From Adiantum capillus-veneris (lineage: Eukaryota > Streptophyta > Polypodiopsida > Polypodiales > Pteridaceae), in assembly GCA_014529385.2 (NCBI GenBank), contig CM043967.1, positions 135,793,182 to 135,857,181 on the forward strand: a stretch of DNA of 64,000 bases, written 5' to 3'. The translations under genes were made by a program, and so were the position numbers. Below are positions 1 through 14,180 of this stretch, one piece after another. How positions within the stretch are numbered: the first letter of the stretch is position 1; each line of letters opens with the position of its first letter. Below the pieces are notes generated by a model, which was not told the origin of the DNA, made no database searches, and saw nothing but the letters and a program-made list of their open reading frames with translations.

Positions 1-3965
<3,965 letters not shown>

Positions 3966-5945
3966 TCTCAGAGCTCATTTGGGGGGTCATGGCATTATAC
4001 AGGTCAGTAATGGGGCATGTACGCACCTCGGAGGGTCTATCTACACCAGTTTACTCCACTATTGGGGTGAAGCAAGGCTGCCCACTCTCTCCTACTCTAT
4101 TTGGTATGTATGTGGACGAGGTTTCTGACTACATTGAGAGAGATGGTGATAGAGGTGCACAGCTGGCAGGGATATGGATTCCACTATTGTTATATGCTGA
4201 TGATATTGTGTTGATCTCTGACTCTCCAGAGGGGATGCAACGTCACTTGGATGATTTGCATAGGTTTGCCCATGAAAGTGGTTTGTCTGTCAACCTTGGT
4301 AAAACCAAGGTCACGGTATTTAATACCACCCCACAGTGGATCAGGAGGTCAGCACCCGCATTCACATACGGCCAGGAGACAGTGGAGTATACAAATTCTT
4401 ACACTTACCTTGGAGTGGTTTTTAGTGGACCAGCATTTTCATTGAGGAGAGCAGCAGAGACTAGATTGACCAGAGCCCATGCAGCATTGGATAGATTGGA
4501 GAGGATGTTTTCAGAGGTTCAGTTTCAAGAGCCTCAGACAAAGCTCTGGCTCTGACACTTTGGTGGCTTCTGCATTGCTCTATGGAGCTGAGATATGGGG
4601 ACCTTCATTGGATCATCACGGGAGGACAGGTCGCACTAATGGATGGGGAGACATGGAGAAACCTCTGGTCTCTATGATCTCGCGGCTCATTAGAGCCAAG
4701 GCTTCAGTATCACGTGCCATCATCCGAGCAGAGCTAGCTGCCCCCCCACTAGTGGTTGAGGCACTCACCAGATCTGGCTCCTTTATATACCGCATGTGGG
4801 AACTCCCTAGAGACAGATATGCCCGCCTTGCACTTGCGTCCTCTCAACAGTTAGCCATGCAGGGAGATACAGCATGCTGGTATGGGGAGATGACATCATG
4901 GTTTTAGGCGCATGGGTTCAGCATAGACAGATTGCCCCCCTTCCAGTACTCACTGGATGCACCCTCTCTGACTCTTACACAGTCCGAGATCACCAGGCTC
5001 ATCCGCCAGGACTTGACTCAGCTAGTCACCAGGAAGACATGGATACAGCCAGTACATGAGCTGGGCACGAAGATGGCTTTCTACAGAGAGCATCTTCTCC
5101 AGCTTATGGAGGAAGGTTTTATGTGACGAGGCCCAGATACATGGACACCCACTTGTCTTATGGGATACGATGTGCTATTGGCCAAATACGCACATCTTCA
5201 CACCAGTTGCGGATCAAGACTGGGAGATACAGCGGAGTACCAGCAGAGGCCAAGACATGCCCCCTGTGTGACATGGAGCCTGAGACAGAGTTTCACTACA
5301 CATGCCACTGCCCCGTCTACTACGAGATACGAGGCCGCTTCCACTGCTTGTTCAGAGAGGGATTTGGACCACTCTCCAGAGTCATGCGGTACGAGGATCA
5401 GAGATGCCTGGGTTTGTTTTTGCTCGAGCTGGGCAAACACGGAGAGAGCCTGACGAGAGGACAGGCTAGGCAGTCTCAAAGACAAATCACAGACTTCTTT
5501 AGAGCAGACCCTCGACACCCGGAGGAGCTACCAGCACAACAGAGCTCGTCGCCTTACACCAGAGGCACACTAATCGATCGAGCGACCAAGATGGGGAGAT
5601 CGAGACGCCCACGACTACGGAGGACTACACAGCATAGACGGAGGCTGCATCAGAGGATCCAGATCACTTTGGCCCGACATGCACGACGCCCGGTCAGACT
5701 ACTGACCATGGAGGAGATTGATGAGATCCGCCAACGACCGATGCTGGATCTCTTGTGATTTAGCTATCCCAGCTAGCTGCTTAGTTCACACCTAGCAATT
5801 TAGGATTCCATAGCATAGTATTTTTATTTTGTCATTTTGTTACTTTTGCTACTCTGACTTTGTATCAGATCCACCACATTGTAACTTTCTGGTCTCATAG
5901 GTCACTTTGGCCTTTTGAAGACGTTAATATAACATTTCATTTCTA
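3966..5945 (+). mobile_element. LINE-A2, 5'-truncated copy of the LINE-A family
   Basis: The sequence is collinear with LINE-A from the middle of the reverse transcriptase to the 3' tail. The endonuclease and first half of the RT are absent, which is typical of incomplete target-primed reverse transcription. The 3' UTR at 5760-5942 ends with the family tail and is followed by a GT microsatellite. Confidence 0.9.
3989..5758 (+). pseudogene. LINE-A2 ORF2 fragment (reverse transcriptase and C-terminal knuckle)
   Basis: The fragment starts at the ALYRSVMGHV region of the RT and keeps GVKQGCPLSP and catalytic YADD (4193-4204). Compared with LINE-A it has lost two bases near 4545, so its first frame ends at 4553-4555. 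A TAG at 4905-4907 replaces a Gln codon, and another frame change occurs near 5120. The C-terminal part at 5123-5758 keeps the Cys/His knuckle (CPLCDMEP...HYTCHC) and runs 70 residues beyond the point where LINE-A is stopped. That part is the best guide to the family's natural C-terminus. Confidence 0.88.
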
Positions 5946-5979
5946 TGTGTGTGTGTGTGTGCGGTGTGTGTGTGTGTGT
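5945..5979. repeat. (GT)n microsatellite
   Basis: A short GT-rich dinucleotide tract with one interruption follows the LINE-A2 tail and abuts the next LTR. Confidence 0.9.
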
Positions 5980-6489
5980 CAGAGTGATGACGTGGCATGA
6001 CCACCCCGGACAGAAGATGACAACATGGCAGACTACGCGCAGCAGTACGAATTTCCGCATATTGCACTGACATGCTGACGTGGCAGGCTGTACGGTTTTT
6101 CGGAAATTAGGCTAGCTGCTTTTCAGGAGTCCCCAACGCTAGCTTTTGAGAGCAGATGCTTTTGGGTTTATAGATTTTGAACTATATGCTTTTAGGGCTC
6201 TGCTTTTGAGCATCCCTTGTAAGTTTATAAGAACCTCTGGGGCCTCACTATGGAGAGCATCTGGACGCAGAGTCTGAGAGTAGAGGTCCCTCGGAAGTTG
6301 TAACTTTGCTCAAGCATTTAAATTAAAATATATGTTGAAACGGACACCACGTTTTGGGGCCAATACCTCTGGGCACGGAACTACAGCGGGCCATGTCGAC
6401 TAAAGTGTGAGAAAGTTGTGAAGTATTTTAAGTGATTCTCTCGTGTGTCGTGCCAGATTTACGACTTGGGGTGCCCAAGTCTTGTAACA
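5977..6489 (+). mobile_element. Solo LTR of the family-A Gypsy element, opposite orientation to G1-G3
   Basis: It begins TGTCAGAGTGATGACGTGGC and ends CTTGTAACA. This is the reverse complement of the LTR ends of G1, G2 and G3 (TGTAACA...TTTGTGACA). It contains the shared LTR core (TTTTGGGGCCAATA). No primer site or gag follows it, so it looks like a solo LTR left by LTR-LTR recombination. The five bases on either side do not match, so any duplication has decayed; the left flank lies in a microsatellite. Confidence 0.75.
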
Positions 6490-8733
6490 ATGTTACAGAA
6501 TCGTAATGCCCAGCTCAAGGACTTTCCATGTGTATGTACAATTGTGTGGGTTCATGCGCGTATGCCGAGGTAAGAGCCTCTTGTCCAGGTACTGGATTGC
6601 TAATTGTTGTACTGGATTGCTAATTGCTGATCCTCCGCACGTACAGGTGAATTCGGAGAGACTTCACGTGAGAAATCTCGTCCGATTCAAAGGGCAAGTA
6701 GTCCTACAAGTGCAAGAGTACAAGGGCTTGCCCGAAACAGTAAACACAACATGTTGTGTATTTTTGCGGGTTTTGATCCCTAATACCCCCAAGAGCTTCA
6801 GGGAACAATGGGCTAAATCAAGAAATGGGAGGAGGAAAAAGCCACACAGGTGGACGGTAGTGCCCTGGACCATGGTAAGAAAGGCCCTGGGCGCCAAAGT
6901 CGCACGAGGAAGGCCTCTCTGCGCTCCCTCATGCGGTCGGAGCTACCCTAGAGTCTCTGGACTGGCCCTTGAGAGTGTGCACCAATTCCAGCCAAAAATC
7001 CCGAACAGTCTTGGCCGGGGGGACAAGACGAGCCTCAAAGATGCGAAAGCAACGGGCCCGCCAAATGAACCAGAGTGTCAGGCCGCAGATGAGCTCCTAG
7101 CACATCTCTCGCTCGGTGCACCACTCCTGGGGGGTTAGCTCTATGGCTAGCTGGAGTGTAGGTCGACCCCCCTGGATAGCTATCATCCTGCTGGTGGAAG
7201 CCACCTCAAACTGGAACGCAGGGCCCGCAAGTGTGGACCAAGCTGCAGCACCCCAAGTGTACTGTCGGGCTGTGAAGTGAGCGGGCATCAGACAAAACCC
7301 AAAGCCAAACCTGCTGTGCCATGGGGCAGTCCCACAGATAGTGTCACTGACTCTCCAAGGGGTGACCACAAGCTGCACAGACTGCCGAAAAGCCACTGTG
7401 CACTAGCCAACTCCCAATTGCTATAGCTCTGTGTGCAACTAGCCACTAGAACAGAGTGGCTCACCTCGGCTATCTCGAGTCCCACAACGGCGCCCAAAAG
7501 TCTAACAAAAACTCAGTTGGGAGACCCTCCTCTGCTAATAAAATGCTGCAACAGGACGAGCCTCTCTCCATGTTGCCAGTATGTGACGCCCCAGTCGAAC
7601 AGTGTACTAAAAGAAAGGGATCGCACAGTGGTCGGCTGAAGAGGAGTCTCTCCAAAACCACTCTCCAAGGTCCCACTGCACTCGTGTCAGAGGGCAGCTC
7701 TCCCAAGCTCAAAGCCTCCAATGGCCTGACTCAAGACTTGCTACTCGTATCTTCTGAAAACAACACTCTGCAACATGTGGAGCCTCTACTGAGATTGTGA
7801 AGTCAACGCTCGCCCTGGATCTCCAAAAACATGGAGGGTACAGACTCTGAGCAAGCACAAACTGCAATGAGGAACTCCAATCGCGTGAAGACCCCCATCC
7901 ATCTGGGAGCTACTGTCTGTAGAGGAGTGAGCCACTTAGCTGGTAAGGCCTTTGTGATGTCTTGGCACATGCTCTGCACCCCTCTTATGCCCTGGAGCTA
8001 GGTGCTCTTAATCTCCTCTGGCAAAGCTGAAAACTGAAGTCAATCGCCTAAAGTGCGTGTTTGACCCCTTGCCATGGGACCCCAAGAAACATGAGGCCTA
8101 CTACCAACCAAGTGGCCTCTTTGAGTGCTAACCATGGGTTCCAAACAAGGGACTGTCTCAAATGCTCCTCCGTGCAAGTTGGGTTGGTGCTGCTCCAGGC
8201 CACGCCACAGCTGCTCCCAAGAGCGAAGCAGACTCACAGCGAATCGATCCTCCAGTCTCCTGCTCAGACCAACTTTACGCATCTCTGTAAAGATCCACCT
8301 AATGGATGGAGTCCAAGGGCCTCCTGTATGAGGCACTCGAGCTCTCAGCGGCAGTAACTCCTTCCAGGGCTCCTCCCCTGGAAGCAGTCCTCTAACAACA
8401 AACTTCCCAAGAAGGGCTCTGCTCTGTTGTGCTGGGTCTAAAATCTCCAACCCCCCTTGAGAACATGGTAGAGTGATGACCTGCCAAGCTACTTTGGCCC
8501 TGGCTGATTGAGTATCATGCCCTTACCAAAGAAAATTCCTGATCAGCCTCTCCAATTGGCTAATACAAGAACTCGAGAAGATTCTGCACGACATAATGTA
8601 CCACATAGTAGCCAACAACACTTGGTTGGCCACTACAACTCTGCATGCCAAAGAGAGCCGAGCTCCAGTGTAGCAACTTCCTCCTGATGGACAAGAGGAG
8701 TGAGCGGTCTACTGCTCAGGAGACAAGTCCATG
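6490..8733 (-). pseudogene. LINE-B segment 4: C-terminal end of ORF2 and 3' UTR
   Basis: Minus-strand reading frames at 8450-8040, 7721-7470 and 7396-7097 carry the post-RT part of a plant LINE ORF2 (LEILDPAQQSRALLGKFVVR, GEEPWKELLPLR). They continue the RT found at 12213-13352. Many stops and frame changes separate them. Below about 6900 the sequence is probably 3' UTR; two nearly identical 20-bp words (TACTGGATTGCTAATTG) lie at about 6591-6627. The segment ends at the solo LTR. This is the 3'-most piece of a LINE split by G0, G1 and GB. Confidence 0.65.
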
Positions 8734-9118
8734 TGAAACGAACACGCGAAGTGGATCTCCTGGCTACACAGATCGCCTACAAACAGGCGTCGGACGAACC
8801 ACCCGACCATAGCCACCATCCGGCAGCTCCCTTGTGCTAGGGCCAGCATCCGAGGACGTAGGCGTGCACCTGTAAGACCAAGAGTCCCATACCACCCGGC
8901 CTCACCTCCTCGAGGTGACCTCGTGCACTCCTGGCCTCGCGAGCTAACCACTGGCACTCTACTAGTAAGGGTCGATAACTACAAATGAGGTCTTGGCCTC
9001 CCTTGTATAATAATGGCCGGCCACAATGACCGAGTTTACACTACGTCCGCCTGGACACTAGACGCCCATCCCGACGACGTCTAGGCTAGATCCCCTCTCT
9101 TGTGAGCGAGACATAACA
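8734..9118 (-). repeat. G0 3' LTR (family B)
   Basis: It begins TGAAACGAAC and ends GACATAACA, 385 bp, the same length as the GB left LTR and similar along its whole length. On the minus strand a TATAATA-like box lies in the complement of about 9003-9020. Confidence 0.85.
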
Positions 9119-9199
9119 TACTTCCCCCCTTAAGAACCATTGATGTCCTCATAGATGAAGTGGGGATACTGAGTTTTCAAAGCTCTAACTGAATCCCAA

Positions 9200-10345
9200 G
9201 TAGCAAACCTTTCAGATCAACCCTTCCATTTAATTAAGTACTCGTCATAAGCCTTTTGGCACGAATGACAGGTACGATGATCTAAAACTGCCTCTGATTC
9301 TCGAGGAATATGTTCAGTTTGCATATCTTGCCATACATTTTCCTCGATAGGCACAACAACGTAGGCTTCGCCTAATTTTTCTCTGAGGCGGTTGACATGA
9401 AACACCGGATGTACACTACCATCCGAAGGAAGAGCTAGTTTATAGGCAGCTTGGCCAATCTTCTTTGTGACCAAGAATGGACCACAATATCTAGTTGAAA
9501 GCTTATAATGCTTTCATGTTCGCATAGTCTTGGAATCCTCGGGTATCTTCAGATAGACCCATTGTCCCACATCTACAGTCCTTGGAAGATCTCTTTTGAT
9601 TAGCATAAGTAGTGACTCGATCACGAGCCGTTCTTATACTATCCTTGGCCAATTTGAGCATTTCTTGCATGTCGTACAAGAAATTACGAGCTTTGCGTTC
9701 CTTACTTTCTCTAAGCCAACAGCAATCGGGGATTTAGGCTCGAATCCATACATCAACATGAATGGACTAAATCCAGTAGCAAAATGCTTGCTACTGTTGT
9801 AGGCAAACTCTAATTGTCGAAAATACCTTTCCCAATTAGACTGCCGGTGAGAGACGTAAGCCCTCAACATGTCCTCTAACGTATGATTCATCCTCTCAGT
9901 TTGTTTGTCCGACTCAGGATGGTATGAAGAAGACATACTCAACTTCGTCTGAAATTACGAGCTTGGCGTTCCTTACTTTCTCTAAGCCAATAGCAATCGG
10001 GGATTTAGGCTCGAATCCATACATCAATATGAATGGGCTAAATCCAGTAGCAAACTGCTTGCTACTATTGTAGGCAAACTCTAATTGTGGAAAATACCTT
10101 TCCCAATTAGACTGCCGATGAGAAACGTAAGCCCTCAACATGTCCTCTAACTTCTGATTCATCCTCTCAGTTTGTCCGTCCGACTCAGGATGGTATGAAG
10201 ACGACATACTCAAGAAGATGAGCAAACACATCTCGCCAAAATCGGCCAGTGAACTTAGTATCTCGATCATTGATGATATCCTCTGGCAGACCATACAGCT
10301 TGTAAAGCTGATCGACAAATAAAACCGCCAGCTCATGGCTTTTTA
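9200..10345 (-). pseudogene. G0 pol remnant: integrase core and chromodomain, with internal duplication
   Basis: The minus strand at 9474-9217 matches the integrase C-terminus and chromodomain start of GB (FHVNRLREKLGEAYVVVPIEE, then DHRTCHSCQKAYDEYLIKWKG). 9942-9634 and 10336-9914 both carry the end of the catalytic core (HPESDxQTERMN, FAYNSSKHFATGFSPF). About 270 bp is present twice in tandem (9681-9948 and 9951-10215). Upstream RT and RNase H are missing. The integrase would have inserted the element's cDNA, and chromodomains steer such elements to marked chromatin. It is nonfunctional. Confidence 0.85.
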
Positions 10346-10374
10346 CTGTCAACTTCGTTGCAGCAACAGATTTC

Positions 10375-10768
10375 CCCAATTCACGCTAGCTTGCTGACGT
10401 GGCAGATTGTACGGATTTCCTGGTTTTGCGCTGACATAATGACTGGACCAGATGCTTTTGAGTTTGAAGGATTTTCATGTAAACTGCTTTTGGGCCCAGG
10501 GCCTTTAAATATGAGGCCATGGACTCATTCTTTGGCTTGCTTCTGGACGAAGGTGCAGAGGATGGAGTACCGGCTTGTACTCAGTTGTTGCAATAGAAAG
10601 AAAAACCGAAAGGGGCGCCAAGGTTTGGGGCCAATACTCTCTGGGGTGGAATTCTACCACTCCATGTCGCGTATGCTCTCTCTCTCTGTCAGTTTCAGTT
10701 GTTATTGAAGTGCTAAAGTCTGTTCAGTATGTTTTTTTCTATTGGCACATGGTGCCCGTCTTGTGACA
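10375..10768 (+). repeat. LTR fragment of the G4 type, inverted relative to G4
   Basis: The sequence up to GTCTTGTGACA at 10768 is the reverse complement of the start of the G4 LTR at 44861. It shares ACAAGACGGGCACCA, the core TTGGGGCCAATACTCTCTGG and the CCGGTACTCC region. It replaces the missing part of G0. Confidence 0.7.
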
Positions 10769-10922
10769 CCCGTACTGGCTATCCGTATCGTCTGCCACTC
10801 AGGAATCAGCGCATTATGCGGGTTTCCGTACACATTGCCACGTCAGCCTGTCGGTGCATTTCCCGCAGAGTGTGTGTGTGTGTTTTTATGTCCAGGGGCC
10901 TGCCACGTCACCAGTTTGTGGC
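10769..10922 (-). repeat. Family-A LTR end fragment
   Basis: It resembles the last 150 bp of the G3 LTR (CCACGTCAGCCTGTCGG, then CCACGTCACCAGTTTGTG). Together with the preceding fragment it forms two LTR ends pointing at each other inside G0. Confidence 0.55.
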
Positions 10923-11047
10923 AACGCAGGCGTGCACCTGTAAGGCCGAGCATCCCATACCACCCGGCCTCACCACCTCGAGGTGACCTCGTGCACTCCT
11001 AGCCTCGTGGGCTAACGATGGGCACTGTGCCCGTGGGGGTCGATAAC

Positions 11048-12066
11048 CATAGTAGCTAAAATACGCGTATTTTATTTAGATACACGACGTCCCGTATTGA
11101 AACATACAATACGTCCATAGCAGCTAAAATACGCGTAGTTTATTTAGAATACACGACGTCCCATATCGAAACGTACAATACGTCTCATAGCATTTTCTAT
11201 TCTAACGTTTTTTTGCTCAAAACGTATGTCTTTTTCTATATATACCTTCATAAGTTCAGAATAGTTTGAACTCACGAATTATAAGAGGGGATAAAGCACT
11301 CATAAAACTATAAAAGCAAGAGACACAAGAAAAGAAAAAAAAAAACAAAAACAAACAAAATAAATCACTTTTGTTTGCTACGAAACAAAATTAGATAAAA
11401 CAAAATATTATTAACTTCAAAATGTTTTTAAAAAAGACATGCGTAAAATAAGATGACACAACTTACTTGGCTTAAAACAAGTACTCAACTTTAAGCAAAA
11501 GAGGATAAGACATCTTAAAAACTTAATCCTAGAAATCAAACTTCACACAACAACTTCTAAAGGAACACATTCGTAAGTCCTCAAGTAAGCTAAATACGAA
11601 ATTGAAAAATGAATACTACTACAAACCTACAAAGAGCAAAGATCCAAACTTGACAAAATGTCTTTTTCTAGTTGATCAATTGGGTTTTAGAGCTTCATGG
11701 TGCTTGTTTATGTATACTTTTGTCTAGTACGCGTATTGTACACCGGGTATTAAACATCCCGTCCCGTACCGTAGCTGCTATGAATACGTCTCATAATGTT
11801 TTCTATTCTAACGTTTTTTTGCTCAAAACGTATGTCTTTTTCTAATTGATCAATTGTGTTTTAGAGCTTCATGGTGCTTGTTTATGTATACTATGGCTAA
11901 ATATTGAAGAGTCATTGAGGAGGTCCATGAACCGCTTCATTTGTTCTTATTAAAGTATCATATCTAAAAAAGTTGACGCATTTTACTTTTTATTCTCAAA
12001 AATACGTCTAGTACGCGTATTGTACACCGCATATTAAACGTCCCGCCCCGTACCGTAGCTGCTACA
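11048..12066. mobile_element. Outer non-autonomous hAT-type element
   Basis: It starts CATAGTAGCTAAAATACG and its far end reads, in reverse complement, TGTAGCAGCTACGGTACG: an imperfect terminal inverted repeat. The flanking 8-bp words TCGATAAC (11040-11047) and TCAATAAC (12067-12074) differ by one base. Both lie within the otherwise continuous family-B LTR. Eight-base duplications are the hAT hallmark. There is no transposase; the sequence is AT-rich and carries a second copy of the same family inside. Confidence 0.75.
11116..11782. mobile_element. Inner non-autonomous hAT-type element nested in a relative
   Basis: The element begins CATAGCAGCTAAAATACG and ends GTAGCTGCTATG, with good inverted termini. 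It is flanked by perfect 8-bp duplications AATACGTC (11108-11115 and 11783-11790). Its ends and subterminal sequence repeat those of the outer copy. Length is 667 bp, with no coding capacity seen. Confidence 0.85.
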
Positions 12067-12212
12067 TCAATAACTACAATGCGGCCTTGGCCTCCCTTTT
12101 ACAATAATGGCCAGCCACACTGGCCGAGTTCATACTACGTCCGCCCGGACACTAGACGCCCATCTCGACGGCGTCTAGGCTAGATCCTCTCTCCTGTGAG
12201 CGAGACATAACA

Positions 12213-13352
12213 GAAGGCCAACCTGACAGCCCAAGTAGCAAACTGTAGTCCTTGGGGGAATCCATCTGAAACCCTCATCTGGCGACCACTCAGGTATCGG
12301 AGCACTGCCAACCCAGAAAGCAATTGTCTTCCTCCAGTTGATCAGTGCACCTGACGTCCAGCAAAACACCTCAAGTGCCTGCTGACACCTGTGCAAATTG
12401 ACCTCCTGGCCCTCCAAGTACAAGGCTGAGTCTTCAGCAAACTCAGCATCAAGAAGCTCATCTGCCCTAATAGGGAGCTCAAGGCCACTTAGGCCAACCT
12501 GCTGAGAAGTCAAGAATCTGCTCATTGCCTCAGCATAAAACAAGAAGAGAAAGCGGGCAAGAGGGCAACCCTACCTAGCCAAACGCGTGAGCAGGAAACG
12601 CTCCCCTCGGTCCCTTGCCAAGAGCACCTGATTGTGCACACGCCTGTAGAGAGCTGAGACACATTAACCCAAGCATCTGTGAAACCCATCCTGCGTAGAG
12701 TGCCTTCCAAGAAGTCCCAGTCAACTCTGTCATAGGCCTTCTCAAAGTCGAGAAGTAGTATCACCAAATCCTCTCTTCGGAGACGGGCAAGGGCAGACGC
12801 CTCCCAAAAAGTGAAGATGTTGTCAAGGATGCTGCGCTCCTTGACAAAACCTATCTGAATCCCATGTATAATGCTCTCAAGTAGTGGTTGAATCTTGAAA
12901 CTCGGAGCCTTTGCTAGAATTTTGTAGGATGAGTTGAGGATGGTAATGGGTCGCCACTGCCGAATCCTCTCTTCGGAGACGGGCAAGGGCAGACGCCTCC
13001 CAAAAAGTGAAGATGTTGTCAAGGATGCTGCGCTCCTTGACAAAACCTATCTGAATCCCATGTATAATGCTCTCAAGTAGTGGTTGAATCTTGAAACTCG
13101 GAGCCTTTACTAGAATTTTGTAGGATGAGTTGAGGATGGTAATGGGTCGCCACTGCCGAATCTCATCCAAGGAGCCTCCCTCCTTGGGAATCAGGTAGAT
13201 CAAACCCTCACTCATGCTGTCAAGCATCTCGCCAATGAGCAAAACGTATTGAAATGCGCTACACAAATCTGAACCAAGCAAGTCCCATTACTCCAAGAAA
13301 AAGAGGGGGGTCAAACCATCCTCCCCTAGACAACTTCCACGAGGAAGTGCTG
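12213..13352 (-). pseudogene. LINE-B segment 3: reverse transcriptase region of ORF2
   Basis: Minus-strand frames at 13281-12877, 13043-12522 and 12543-12175 carry RT motifs: LIYLIPKEGG, IRQWRPITILNSSYKI, GFVKERSILDNIFTF, LLLDFEKAYDRVDWDF and a Tyr-Ala-Glu box (FYAEAMS), then WRKTIAFWVG. The catalytic pair after FAEDSALYLEG appears as AEDS instead of the usual ADDT/ADDS. About 190 bp is duplicated in tandem (12771-12960 and 12964-13157) with a single obvious difference. It joins 21268-21809 on its 5' side across G1 and 8733 on its 3' side across G0. Confidence 0.88.
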
Positions 13353-13934
13353 TGTAACAGACTTCGACACTCCAAGTCAAGAATCTACCGCGACAGCACC
13401 AAATAACCACTTTAAAATAGTTCACAGTTCACAATTGATTTACACTGGCTCGGCGGAGTTCCGTGCCTAAAGATATTGGCCCCAAAGACTGGCGCCCCTT
13501 TCGGTATTTCTTTTTGTATTAATCTGAGTTCAAAGTACAAGAGTGCGGTTGGGTCTCACTCTCAGACTCTACGTCCAGATGCTCTGAGAAGTGAGGCCCT
13601 GCCCACTTATTTATTGGTACAAGGGATGCCCAAAAGCAAAGCCCCAAAAGCATTCATCTTTTAAAAGCTTTTAAATAAAGCAATTATCCAAAGCTGCCAA
13701 TTCAGCCAGCCAGCGTAAAACCAAGATTTTCCGTACGGCAGTGCCACGTCAGCAGCTCCGCGTTTTGCACCGCGTTTTTCGAAAATCTGTATGGCCACGT
13801 CAGCCTGCCGGTGCTTGTTCGGGGTCTGTGTAACAGACTTAGGGTTTCCTCAAGGGTTAGGATTAGGGTTCCTGGTAAAATTAGGGTTTCAGAAGTTAGG
13901 GTTTCTCTGGCAGCCACGTCATCACTTTGTGACA
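13353..13934 (-). repeat. G1 3' LTR (family A)
   Basis: It runs from TGTAACAGACTTCG to TTTGTGACA, 582 bp. The right copy is 611 bp and clearly similar. The complement of about 13594-13622 holds a TATA-like AATAAATAA. Three or more TTAGGGTTT words lie near the U3 end (about 13847-13907). PPT: the complement of about 13936-13950 (CCCCCCTCTTGAAAG) lies just inside it. Confidence 0.9.
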
Positions 13935-14180
13935 TACCCCCCTCTTGAAAGCATTGTAATCACCCCCGATTACGCCTGCAAAACAGACAGAGGCCATAAA
14001 CCGTCTTAGCAGACACTGACTGTTAGCACCTACGTACTAGGAACACACATCTAGCACATGTACCAATCGACAGTCACATCACAGGACATCACTAGACATC
14101 ACATGACATTCAACATTCATGCGGATCTTAGACCATGATTTATCGGCAATGTAGCTAGCAATCGCATCTAGATCCAGTCG

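Larger units (their letters stand above)
8734..12212 (-). mobile_element. G0: rearranged family-B Gypsy element inserted in LINE-B
   Basis: A family-B LTR lies at 8734-9118. It is followed by a polypurine tract (complement of TTCCCCCCTTAAG at about 9122-9134) and a chromodomain/integrase fragment. The other family-B LTR ends at 12212. LINE-B reading continues on both sides (12213 upward and 8733 downward), so the whole block is one insertion site. Most of pol and all of gag are missing. They are replaced by pieces of two other LTRs at about 10375-10922. The flanking five bases (CCATG and GAAGG) differ, which fits later rearrangement. Confidence 0.75.
10923..12212 (-). repeat. G0 5'-side family-B LTR, truncated and split by a hAT insertion
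   Basis: 10923-11047 and 12067-12212 together match the family-B LTR from the GCAGGCGTGCACCTGTAAG region to the GACATAACA end. The first quarter is missing. The gap between the halves is the nested hAT pair at 11048-12066, flanked by near-identical 8-bp words. Confidence 0.8.

Noticed and set aside
6506-7138. 210-residue plus-strand reading frame
   Set aside because: It lies antisense to the LINE-B 3' end and has no recognisable domain; most likely a shadow.
10358-11002. Several plus-strand frames of 60-116 residues
   Set aside because: They lie in LTR fragments and a GT-rich tract; no domain.
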